11,197 nucleotides of DNA from Gracilaria vermiculophylla (GCA_019155205.2 JAHNZQ020000172.1:1616416-1627612), one strand, 5' to 3'. Counted from the stretch's first letter, positions 1-7,432 are shown. A program made the numbers and translations. Notes: generated by a model not told the origin, from the letters alone.

Positions 1-258
1 TAGTTCACTTCACTGCAATGGTTGGGGTAGAAGTGCATTCTTTATTATCTCATAATGGTAGCAGCCTTACTGTGGCATTTAACATATCTTGTTGCATTTG
101 TGAATTGGCCTCGTAGCGTTTTGTCATTAGCATTTGCTTTATTTGTCACAATAGTACGGGCGCTGGTTGGCGCCTGCCTTGCACGGTTGATTTAGTATTT
201 TTCGCTTTTTTATTTATTTAGTTATTTCGGCCATTTCGGCCCTGGAGCTACAGTACTT
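1..258. other. AT-rich left edge, no gene seen
   Basis: No convincing coding frame was seen on either strand. The stretch is AT-rich, with a T-rich run around 200-225 followed by two adjacent copies of ATTTCGGCC near 223-240, just before the 236-codon frame starts. It may hold the 5' region of that frame, but no promoter motif can be defended. Confidence 0.4.
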
Positions 259-969
259 ATGGAGACGGCACTTCGGCTGTCGCGCCCAGTGAACTGCACC
301 ATGCGGAATCTTCGGTCAGCGCTTGCCGCCCACGCGGATACCTCTATGCATCCTGGAGAAGTACGCCGTAAACTACGGAGCTTAACCGCACGGGACGCCA
401 AGAAACACTGTTTGGACTACTCCTTCTTTCCTTTAGGTTCGCCCTCAAACGAGGTTTCTCTACCGGACCTCTGGCTTATTCCTTTCATTATACGTCCGCC
501 ACCCGCTCAAGACCGGTTGCCGGATACCGGCGCGGCCCAATATATTACCCTGCCACGCCGAGATAGCCCGACATATTACATGGAAATCTCACAGAAATTA
601 CGGAAATCGCCTCATTCACAGGACTTACCGGACCGCCGGTTTCTCCACGCGTCTTCCTCCTGCGCTCGTTATGACGGCTTGGACCCCGGAGTTGCGCCCG
701 GCTCGTGTGTCTCGCCCGAAAAAACCTCTGTCCCTGAACTACCTCGCGAGAGGGAGGTTCAAACATCCTTCGTGGTAATTTACCCTTTTGGATACTGCAC
801 TACAATACCACCAGGCCTCACGGACCCACAAGCGTTGCATCCGCTACTACCAATCGGTTGCTGTAAGCCTGCCGGCATCCTGTGCCCACAGCCGATATGG
901 TGTTGCAACTATCATTTTACGTACCATTTGGTATCACCTTATAAGATGAGACGCTTCTGCGCTCCCTAG
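259..969 (+). CDS. Hypothetical protein, 236 aa; member of a family repeated at 8865-9254
   Basis: The product is not recognised. This is the longest open frame in the window outside GC-rich or simple-sequence DNA, starting at ATG 259 and ending TAG 967-969. The main support is a diverged second copy at 8865-9254. Residues around 138-182 here (DPGVAPGS, then SPEK, RERE and a Cys-Thr pair) align without gaps to LGVTPGSSTSLEK, SREKK and CST in the other copy. A block just upstream (615-669) also matches, but in frame 3: TGLTGPPVSPRVF here against TGRAGYPVSPLVF there. The ancestral frame therefore seems to have been shifted and then restored by a second indel, leaving the frame open. The C-terminal third is Cys- and Pro-rich with no counterpart in the other copy. 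No signal peptide or membrane segment is clear. The minus strand of the same block (545-766) is also open and weakly conserved, so the coding strand is an inference. Confidence 0.35.
   Translation: METALRLSRPVNCTMRNLRSALAAHADTSMHPGEVRRKLRSLTARDAKKHCLDYSFFPLGSPSNEVSLPDLWLIPFIIRPPPAQDRLPDTGAAQYITLPRRDSPTYYMEISQKLRKSPHSQDLPDRRFLHASSSCARYDGLDPGVAPGSCVSPEKTSVPELPREREVQTSFVVIYPFGYCTTIPPGLTDPQALHPLLPIGCCKPAGILCPQPIWCCNYHFTYHLVSPYKMRRFCAP
503..806 (+). repeat. Copy 1 of a diverged dispersed repeat (copy 2 at 8892-9222)
   Basis: Two segments about 8.4 kb apart, in the same orientation, align over about 300 bp. The best part is 660-706 against 9074-9120, roughly 80% identical by eye, sharing GCCCGGCTCGT and CGGAGTT. 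The match can be followed upstream to a CCGGA-ACC block near 515 and 8908, and downstream through an ACTACA/TCTACA block near 800 and 9217. A 9-bp length difference (copy 1 longer, 590-610) keeps the frame. A further shared 12-mer, CGCCCAGTGAAC, lies at 283-294 and 8835-8846. The pattern fits an old repeated gene or mobile-element fragment rather than a recent duplication. Confidence 0.6.
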
Positions 970-1100
970 ACCCATCGCCTGTTTCATGTTTATAATCTGG
1001 TTCCGCGTGCGTTGCTCGCTACACTACAGCACGCCATGCGCGTGCAACCTTTCTGACCCACCACGGTGGCGCTTTCCCAAACTGGGTTGACCTCTGTATA

Positions 1101-1205
1101 TATAGCGCGTTTCAAAAACATATCACCCCTCAAAAGTGCGCCAAAATTGTACTGTAGACTGGATTTTCCACATAGTCTATGTAGAATCGTTTCAAAAAGA
1201 TATGT
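1101..1205 (+). repeat. Left terminal region of the Tc1-like element, two direct repeats
   Basis: The core GTTTCAAAAACATATC at 1109-1124 recurs as GTTTCAAAAAGATATG at 1189-1204, 80 bp further in and in the same direction. Each has an inverted partner at the right end. In this family such repeats are binding sites for the paired HTH domain of the transposase. The TATATATAG at the tip resembles a TATA box but is explained by the transposon end. Confidence 0.7.
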
Positions 1206-1222
1206 ACAGCGTCTTCTTTATA

Positions 1223-2213
1223 ATAAAAAAGGCAAGAGGCCCGCCACTTTCCAAGAAAGAACAGCTTCAAACCATTAGTTCAAACGCCGAAAAACATTCT
1301 AACAGTGCTATCGTTAAAAAATGAAAGCGTTCTAGGGTCATAATTGCTACTTTTCTCAAAAACCCGACTCTATGTGGCTTAAAACGATCTCCTGGACGCT
1401 CAAGGAAGCTCAGCCCAGCAAATAAGAGAGATTTTAAAAGCGATTTGTGCAAAGAAAAAGTATTGTGCAAAAACATTGGAATTAATATCAATCCCAAGGT
1501 TTCTAAATCTACCATATGGGGGCTGATAGACAGCACAAATTTATTTAATTATAAAAAATGAAAAAAACTTTCTTTCTCCAAGACCATCAAACGCAGAAGA
1601 GAGTGGACTGGTGTGATGGAAAAGCCTACTGGAAAAAAGAATGGGAAAATGTATTTTTCACTAATGAAAAAAAGTTCAATTTGGACGGACCAGATTGCTA
1701 CAATTTTTACTGGCACGATCTTCGTAAGGAACGTCATGAGTTTTATACCAGGCATTCAGGTGGAGGTTCTGTACTGGTTTGAGCAGATATTTCTAAAACA
1801 ATGTCTAACGGAAATTGCTTTCATTGAAATAAACATGAATGCGGAAAAATATCAAAAAGTTCTATACAATTATTTGCCACCGTTTGGTTTATGTTTTCAT
1901 AAAGAAAATTTCATTTTCCAACAGAATAATGCGCCTGTACACACTTCATCTTTAATCAAAAATTGGCTACAGGAGTCTGAAGTATCTGTTTTAGAGTGGC
2001 CAGCGCGCTCACCAGGTTGAAAAAGTTTGGGGACTGCTGGCGAGGATGGTTTACGCGTATAGAAGGCAATTTCAAACAGTTTTTGAAGTCAAAAACTGTA
2101 TTGAAAAATGCTGGAAATCTATAACAGTTTCAAGTGTAGAAAAGTACATCAATTCGATAGCAAGACGTTGCATTAGCGTTATACAGCAAAAAAGATGCAA
2201 AATAAACTATTAA
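1223..2213 (+). pseudogene. Tc1/mariner transposase pseudogene
   Basis: The parent enzyme would cut and paste the element in the nucleus. Pieces lie in order. In frame 2 (about 1223-1558), an N-terminal HTH region includes PPLSKKEQ, RSRVIIATFLKNP and RSPGRSRKLSP, with an in-frame TGA at 1322. In frame 1 (1558-1812), the catalytic core includes NEKKFNLDGPD, YWHDLRKE and GGGSVLV, with a TGA at 1780 where the family has Trp. In frame 2 (about 1800-2017) come FQQNNAPVH and VLEWPARSP. In frame 3 (2019-2213), the C-terminal tail starts EKVWGLLARMVYA and ends at TAA 2211. The first catalytic Asp is Asn (codon 1663-1665) and so is the second (1925-1927). The third acidic residue appears to be the Glu at 2019-2021, but the Asp-to-Glu spacing is 11 nt short of the family's 34-residue spacing. 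The original start codon is not preserved; it probably lay near 1220-1225. Family assignment is firm and activity is excluded. Confidence 0.92.
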
Positions 2214-2243
2214 GCGTCGCGCAGTAAAGACTTGTTATTGATG

Positions 2244-2371
2244 ATCATATGTTCTTGAAACGGCTTTTTGACTTTACTTTGTTCTGAAACCTATTTTTGT
2301 AGGCGCACAGTATACATTTGGTAGTTTTTTGAGATTTCACAGCATGTCGTATGTTTTTGAAACAGTCTGTA
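2244..2371 (-). repeat. Right terminal region of the Tc1-like element, two direct repeats
   Basis: Read on the complement, the outer copy is GTTTCAAAAACATAC (2349-2363) and the inner copy is GTTTCAAGAACATATGAT (2244-2261), 102 bp apart. They mirror the left-end pair. The outer copy is followed outward by the end sequence ACAGTCTG-type and then TA, as expected for a Tc1 end. Confidence 0.7.
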
Positions 2372-2413
2372 TACTGTAGTACCAAAATCACAATTTTTGT
2401 ACTTCGACACCAA

Positions 2414-2442
2414 CATGATATATAATTTTGAAACAGACTGTA
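2414..2442 (-). repeat. Third transposon-end copy outside the right terminus
   Basis: On the complement this reads TACAGTCTGTTTCAAAATTA. It shares the outer tip of the right end at 2359-2371 (TACAGACTGTTTC) with one difference in the tip, and lies 71 bp further out. It may be the true right end, a remnant of a second element, or a tandem duplication of the terminus. No second transposase is nearby. Confidence 0.55.
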
Positions 2443-2620
2443 AGTCAATTCTGCATTTACTCAGCTGCGAATCCCCCCGCCGCAAACTCTCTGGCGCGCA
2501 TTAAACGCTCCTCCTCCGTCGAGCGCGCCGCGCCGACACTGCTCCCCGATTTCTGCGCGTAAGCGCGCGCGCTTGCGTCTTGCGCGCAGCAACGCCAGCT
2601 GTACGCCTTGTCGGCACCGC

Positions 2621-2810
2621 CGCCGCGCCAATCCGTGGTGCTCCGCGCGCGCGCCTTACTCGCCGTGAAGCAGCGCGGCGGCGGCCAAGTCGTGCGCCGC
2701 GCCAATTTGTGGTGCGCCGCGCGCGTGCCTTACTCGCCGTGAAGCGGCGCGGTGGCGACCAAGTCGCGCGCGCCTTCGTCGCCGTGAAGTGGCGCAGTAG
2801 CGACCAAGTC
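2621..2810 (+). repeat. GC-rich tandem repeat, 74-bp unit, about 2.5 copies
   Basis: CCAAT at 2628 and 2702, CGCCGTGAAG at 2661 and 2735, and CCAAGTCG at 2685 and 2759 all repeat with a period of exactly 74 bp. A third, shortened copy follows 45 bp later (CGCCGTGAAG at 2780, CCAAGTCG at 2804) and lacks 29 bp. The repeat makes the plus frame show AVK(R/W)R-DQVAR twice. Since 74 is not a multiple of three, the repeat changes frame from copy to copy, which argues against it being a protein repeat. Confidence 0.85.
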
Positions 2811-2910
2811 GCGCGCTGCGCCGCAACTGCGCCTGCGCGAGCCGCGCCGCGCCGCGCACTCTACAAAAGCGGTAGTCGCGCGGTGGAGAAGCGCTCTGGC
2901 TTCTTGCGCC

Positions 2911-3049
<139 letters not shown>

Positions 3050-3115
3050 GGGATCCCCTCTTCCGTGCCCGCCCGCGCCGACCCGCTCAGCCGCTCCGCT
3101 TCCAACGCCATTGCA

Positions 3116-3517
3116 ATGAAGTTTGCCGTCGCGTTCGCCTCTTTGCTATGCGCCGGGTGTGCTGCGCCGGTGGCATTGGTCCTCAGCCAAACCCAAACCC
3201 AGCCCCAGCCGTGCACCACGTCATCGGGCCGCGTTGTTTGGTACGCCGCCGATGGCGGCAGCGGAGACGCCTTCGCCACGCGCCCTGTCGTCAGGGCACC
3301 CCTTTCATTGGTACTCAGCTTAGGCGGCCACTTAAAACGCTGCACAGGCGGCTCCGCCGACATCATGGGCGTTCCTGACGGCAAGGGCGCCTACAGCGCC
3401 GCCACCAGTGTCTCCGGCACGCGCTCCAAAACCGGCGCTCCGCGGAAGCAGGGTGTCGCCACGGCCGCCCCCGTTGCCGCGGCCGCCCCCGTTGCCACCA
3501 CGGCCCCTTCATGGTAG
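3116..3517 (+). CDS. Candidate secreted Ala/Pro-rich protein, 133 aa
   Basis: The product family is not recognised. The ATG at 3116 is preferred over the frame's upstream start because it opens a textbook signal peptide: MKF, then a hydrophobic stretch through residue 24 (AVAFASLLCAGCAAPVALVL). This is followed by a Gln/Pro linker (QTQTQPQP), a Gly/Ser/Val-rich middle with two Cys, and an Ala/Pro C-terminus. That C-terminus is built from two copies of an 18-bp repeat (about 3462-3497) giving VA-AAP units, before TAG 3515-3517. If real, it would enter the secretory pathway and could be a wall or extracellular protein. The CT tract just upstream is consistent with a promoter or leader. Against it: GC-rich DNA keeps frames open by chance, no homologue is known to me, and further exons may follow. 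Codon third positions are strongly G/C. Confidence 0.35.
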   Translation: MKFAVAFASLLCAGCAAPVALVLSQTQTQPQPCTTSSGRVVWYAADGGSGDAFATRPVVRAPLSLVLSLGGHLKRCTGGSADIMGVPDGKGAYSAATSVSGTRSKTGAPRKQGVATAAPVAAAAPVATTAPSW

Positions 3518-4340
3518 CGCGCGCGCTGCCTGAGCCGCACCTCTCGTGCGCCGCCAGCCGGCGCGCAATGAAGCATGCCCTCCTTCTCGAGCACCCACCC
3601 ACTCAACCCACCCACTCAACCCACCCCGGGAACCCCTTCCTTCCATCGGCGATGCAGTTTCGTGCGGCAGCCACGGCTCACCGTGCACGACGGCTGGCAC
3701 TGCCGGCAGTGGCGCCGGCGGCTCAGCTATGGACATGCGCGCCGCCGCCGGCTAATCGCAGAACCAGGCCGCCGCGCCCTACACGTAAACGAGCACCCGC
3801 GCGCCGCCCGCTTCGCCCTTTCCCCCCGCACTCTCACACCACCGTAAAACGCGCCGCCAATCTTGAGCTCACGCGCACCACAAGCACCCTACGCCCCTCG
3901 CACACCCCCCCCCCGCGCGCACTGCGCGCGCCGCGCGCGCGCAGCACGCACGGCACGTATTGCACGGCCCGTATGGCGCTTACAGCTGGTGCAGCGCGAG
4001 CGCTGCGCGGTGGCGGCGGCTGCGTCTCGACTGCGAGCGCGGCGCCAAAGGGGGCAGCAGCAGTGCATGCCGTCGCTTGAGGTGGCACCCGCAGGGCTCG
4101 CCCGTCAGTGCCGTCGGCCGTTCGGGTGCGCCTCGTACGGCGGCACGCAGTGGCTGTTGTGCAGCGCGAAAGCGCATGATATGGTTTTGCTGCGCGGTGC
4201 CGTCCAACGGCGGCGTGTTCCGCAAATGCCTCCCCCCGGTTCCTCTTGAGCGCGCGTCGTGCATGGCTGCGCTAACGTACCTTCAAAAATGCAGCCCGAC
4301 GAGCACTCGCGCGGCATTGCACCCTTCTTGTTGCATTTGA
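3518..4340. other. GC-rich remainder of the island, no confident gene
   Basis: Several frames are open but none is recognised. The best-looking is 3960-4340 plus (126 codons; PYGAYSWC near the start, about 11 Cys and many Arg), which could be an exon or a decayed Cys-rich secreted domain. A 13-bp tandem repeat, CCCACCCACTCAA, occurs 2.6 times at 3594-3627. A run of CCCCCCCC followed by GCGCGC lies at about 3905-3945. No splice donor of the GTAAGT type was seen here to link these to the frame at 3116. Confidence 0.4.
3594..3627 (+). repeat. 13-bp tandem repeat, 2.6 copies
   Basis: The unit CCCACCCACTCAA is repeated perfectly at 3594-3606 and 3607-3619, followed by a partial copy (3620-3627). 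It lies in the GC-rich island, and no function is apparent. Confidence 0.85.
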
Positions 4341-4601
4341 GCATTTTGATCCAAACTTCTGCGTAGTACGAAGCGGAAGTCTGCCAACAGCATTACACTG
4401 AAATGTAGCTTGCAGAATTCTGAAGCGAAGACTTGGCGGGTAATGCTGAAAAGTGCGTCGTTACGGAAGTCGCGTGAGTAGAGTGTGATACGTTACCACG
4501 TGTAATACAGTTCACGAAACTCGCGGTAAAGAGCTAACAAAACATGCACCACTGCGAGCAGCATGCGGCCCATGCGGCGCAGCCACAATGGTCCAACATT
4601 G
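4341..4601. other. Non-coding spacer with a small inverted repeat
   Basis: No gene was seen. A perfect 9-bp inverted repeat, CAGCATTAC at 4388-4396 and GTAATGCTG at 4440-4448, encloses the 10-bp palindrome CAGAATTCTG. This could form a bulged hairpin, but the loop is long and chance is possible. The stretch marks the return from the GC-rich island to average composition. Confidence 0.4.
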
Positions 4602-5410
4602 GTGACGTCGAAGCTGTGCCTCTCACCCTCGGAAAAAGTCCTGTTACACATTGGCGCAAAACTTAATCACAGCGCTAAGCGTTGCGGCGGCGAAGGCGCA
4701 TTCAACTCTGTATGCCGAGGGTAGAAAGCGGTTTAAAAAGGCGGCTAAAAAACACAACGCAAATTCGGCTTTTTTGGATGAACTTCTTGCCCAGAGGCCT
4801 CTTTCAAAAAGCTACAAGCGTATGCAAGAGCACTACTGTAAGCTTGGCGATGGTATTCAGCACCTTTCATTGGTAAAGTGTGGATGTGGGGGCGTTTGCG
4901 GACATGTTTGATGTGGGAACCGAGAGACAACTACGGCTCAGAAAAAAGGCACTCAAAACAGCTGAACGCTAGAGAGAAAAAATAAAGAACCCATTGGTGC
5001 TGCTCTCGTGTACGCAACTAAACAGCGAAAGATCGAAAGTGATGAAAGAAGCAGTGATTCGTCGGAAAACAAAGAGACTGTGCCAACGGAGAAGAAAAAA
5101 TAAAACAGCAGCGCAAAGAAGGCAAAGCAAGGCGGGAAATTTCAGTAAAGTTTTGGGAATGAGATGGACCGATTTGGATATCATCTCAAAGAAACGGAGC
5201 TTGCGCGTCTCAACCTCGAACGCGAAGACATGGTCTTTGAGAAAAAAATGCCCCACTGCCGACCGAATTGAGGGTAAGAAGGAGCGCGGAGAACGTTAAG
5301 AAAACCGACGCTTATTGCACGGGAAGAGACGGAAAGAGCGTTTCGAGCATAAAAAACTTGCGATAGAGAAACATAGAGCTCTACCGGATCTATTTTCTAA
5401 GCTCAAGTAA
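4602..5410 (+). pseudogene. Broken gene for a charged coiled-coil protein, possibly Myb/SANT-like
   Basis: Reading frame 1 from about 4602, then frame 2 from about 5256, gives one coherent protein of roughly 270 residues. The N-terminal part is basic and helical (EGRKRFKKAAKKHN, then LDELLAQRPLSKSYKRMQEH). A linker is acidic and Ser-rich (KIESDERSSDSSENKETVP, then EKKK). The C-terminal half is a charged coiled coil: DRFGYHLKETELARLNLERE, then FEKK, then after the shift RRKERFEHKKLAIEKH and a last helix ending DLFSKLK before TAA 5408-5410. Stops interrupt it at 4909, 4963, 5101, 5146 (frame 1) and 5297 (frame 2). This build (basic N-terminal helices, Ser/Asp linker, Glu/Lys/Arg coil) resembles proteins with Myb/SANT-like or NAM-associated domains, often linked to Harbinger transposons or multigene families. 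No conserved Trp triad is visible, so that label is inference. The frame-2 open frame 4994-5299 is mostly a shadow except for its end. Confidence 0.55.
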
Positions 5411-5482
5411 AAGGACCCCTTTTGTCTTTATCGGCCTCTTTTGTATCAAAACGTAATCGTAACCATCGGAATTTCTCTGGCC

Positions 5483-5543
5483 TTACCCCTAACCCCTAAC
5501 CCCCTAACCCCCTAACCCCCTAACCCCCTAACCCCCTAACCCC
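5483..5543 (-). repeat. Interstitial telomere-type array, TTAGGGG/TTAGGGGG
   Basis: Eight head-to-tail units read on the plus strand as one TTACCCC, one TAACCCC, five TAACCCCC and a final TAACCCC. The G-rich strand is therefore (TTAGGGGG)n with some seven-base units. The C-rich strand runs 5' to 3' on plus, which is the orientation of a left chromosome end whose body lies to the right. Variable G number is typical of telomerase products in some lineages. A short stretch this clean is unlikely to be an ordinary microsatellite. Unique-looking sequence lies on both sides, so it is internal in this assembly. Confidence 0.9.
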
Positions 5544-5544
5544 T

Positions 5545-6475
5545 CTGGAAACTTTTTTGGCGGCAGAAAGAAAGGAAAGAAAAATTACTGAAATTTGGGA
5601 TATGGATTCCGGCACGTCGTTCCACATGACCAATAATCGACAATGGTTTGCGAAATAAACATTGAAAAGTACTTCACCGATCACGATCAGACTTGGAGAT
5701 GAAACCTCTGTAGAGTCAACAAAGAGAGGAAACGTATTGATGGAAATTTCTATAAATGGAACCAAGAGCGTCCTACCCGTGCAAGATGTCTTGTTTGTTC
5801 CGGAAATTGCTACGAACATTTTATCTATTGAACAAATTGATGAATGTGGACATCGAGTTTATTTTCAAGACGGGTGGTGTACTATTTTATCTACACAATC
5901 GAATGAAAATTTCCCTCAGGCCAAGAAAGAAAACTTTCCGTACTGCCTAGGCAGCTCCAAGAAGGTCGAGAACAATTATGTGGTATAGTAAACAACCAAA
6001 ACGAAGCAAGAACTTTGGCATGCTAGACTGAGGCATGTAGAAAAAAATTCTTATGCCAAATTGTATCGAAAAAAACTGCCAATAATGTTCCGAAGAAACT
6101 AGAACAAAAAGATATTAGTACCTGCAAAGGATGTGTACTAAGACAAATGAGTTCAAAATAATTTCGTCCCAAAGGCAAATTTCAATCAAAGGCTCAAAGG
6201 CAAAATTGGAACTTGTTCACACCGATCTTTGGGGTCTTATGAGTATCAAATCGACAGGTGAAAATTTATACTTCACAAAGTTCACTGATCACTACACACA
6301 AAAATCATTTGTGTATTTTCTCAGAACCAAAAATGAAGCAACGGAAAAGACTTGGAAATTTCTGACCGTGGTAGAGAAACAAGAAGGAATTACTGCCAAA
6401 CGTGCATTTAACTATTGAAATTTCCAACGGATAATATACATTTCTAAAGAATAAAGCGACAAACGTTTTTCAAAT
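5545..6475 (+). pseudogene. Ty1/copia-type retrotransposon pol fragment (protease, zinc finger, integrase start)
   Basis: In the intact element this polyprotein processes, copies and integrates the transposon. Here three parts are seen in order. In frame 1 (5545-5988), an aspartic protease has WDMDSGTSFHMTNN as its active-site region (catalytic Asp codon 5605-5607), followed by SPITIRLGDETSVE, VLFVPEIATNILSI and an in-frame TAA at 5656. After TAG-TAA at 5986-5991, frame 1 resumes with the pre-integrase zinc finger (ELWHARLRH, 6010 on). Its Cys pair, CKGC (6123-6134), lies in frame 3. In frame 2 (about 6190-6418) the integrase core begins: KLELVHTDLWG with the first catalytic Asp at 6224-6226, then KSFVYFL and VEKQEGI, with TGA at 6416. 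A further TDN remnant at 6427-6435 marks the second catalytic Asp. Homology fades by about 6475. Gag, most of the integrase, reverse transcriptase, RNase H and both LTRs are absent. The left edge is the telomeric array itself. The fragment cannot move. Confidence 0.9.
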
Positions 6476-7432
6476 ATATTGGTGTCTTCTCGTGCATTCT
6501 GAAAGCAACTTTTAATCCTTAATTTTTTTTTCAAGAAATAGAAAAGTTTGTTCTAATTTTTAACAACCACCTCTGTATAAACGTTTTGAATAGGTGTACT
6601 ATTTTTGTTTTGAATATCATGCTATTGATACTTCAAGACATCTAAGCCACACAAATCAAATGGGTTTTCATCACTGAGTATATTTTACGGAGGCTTTAGA
6701 GTCTTTAATTGTAAAAACAGATTGCATTCATTCTGTTTTACATGTACTTTGTATTTTGTTTAGGACGGATGGTTTATTTTCTTTTCACATTTCCAAATTG
6801 CCATACGGCAAATACTAAAACAGCTGACTAGTATATCGAAATTTTTACAATGAGAAATAGGTGCGTATGAAGGCGTAACGGCTACATGCGCTAGTATTCG
6901 AGCCGAAGCGACAGTCCCATATTTTTGCTTTCTGTGATGTGCAAACGTTTCATTGTCAGTTTTAGTCATGTAGCTTAGAAAGACTCTTATTGACATTTTC
7001 ATAGCTTTTGAATAATCTTGAAACTATGACTCACGATACAGAGTGCTACATTTTCAGCTTTTCATCAGAACGTTGTTTATCGCTTCATATTATGAGCTGC
7101 AATGCTTTGTTTTAAAACCACTTTATTAGTGATCTGGAACCTTCGTAGTACCACTTTAAAAAAGTGAGACAGCGATTAGCCCTGTACAACATAAATCTGC
7201 ACATGTACCTATATTGTATGTTTTCTTTTGAACAGCTACATTTTTCAATTTATTGTTATACTGCTACAATGACTTTCTATCAACAATGTAATGATTCTAT
7301 TAGTGATTTTGTCCAATTTAATTCTGTGCTGTGCTGTTGTTTTCGAAAAACGACTACCGAATTGATGAAATGCTCTCTTTGAAGGGTTTCCAAGATTTTT
7401 GTTGGGCATTTTATATACAATTTTGATTAATA

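Larger units (their letters stand above)
1101..2371 (+). mobile_element. Degenerate Tc1/mariner-family DNA transposon
   Basis: An element of about 1.27 kb, the usual size for Tc1-like transposons, contains one broken transposase gene between nested inverted repeats. The outer ends share GTTTCAAAAACATA (left 1109-1122; right, on the complement, 2350-2363). Second, inner copies lie at 1189-1204 and 2244-2261. This is the IR/DR arrangement, with two transposase-binding repeats per end, known from Sleeping Beauty-type members of the family. Both proposed ends abut TA (1101-1102 and 2370-2371), the dinucleotide that Tc1 elements duplicate. The left end is the more eroded. The right boundary could instead be 2442, where another end-like copy occurs. 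The element is dead. Confidence 0.85.

Noticed and set aside
545..766. Minus-strand frame (73 codons) in repeat copy 1, with weak similarity to the minus strand of copy 2 (GETG and PV-E motifs).
   Set aside because: The plus-strand alignment of the same block has higher identity and longer ungapped stretches, so this is probably a shadow. It is kept only as the alternative.
1090..1104. TATATATAG as a TATA box.
   Set aside because: It coincides with the left tip of the Tc1-like element, and no intact gene follows.
4994..5299. Open frame of 101 codons in frame 2.
   Set aside because: Most of it is a basic shadow of the coiled-coil gene in frame 1. Only the last part, after about 5255, carries the true reading.
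6566..6600. ACCTCTGTATA followed by GTTTTGAATA repeats, resembling a second Tc1-like end.
   Set aside because: No inverted partner was found within a reasonable distance, and the match to the first element's tip is only 11 bases.
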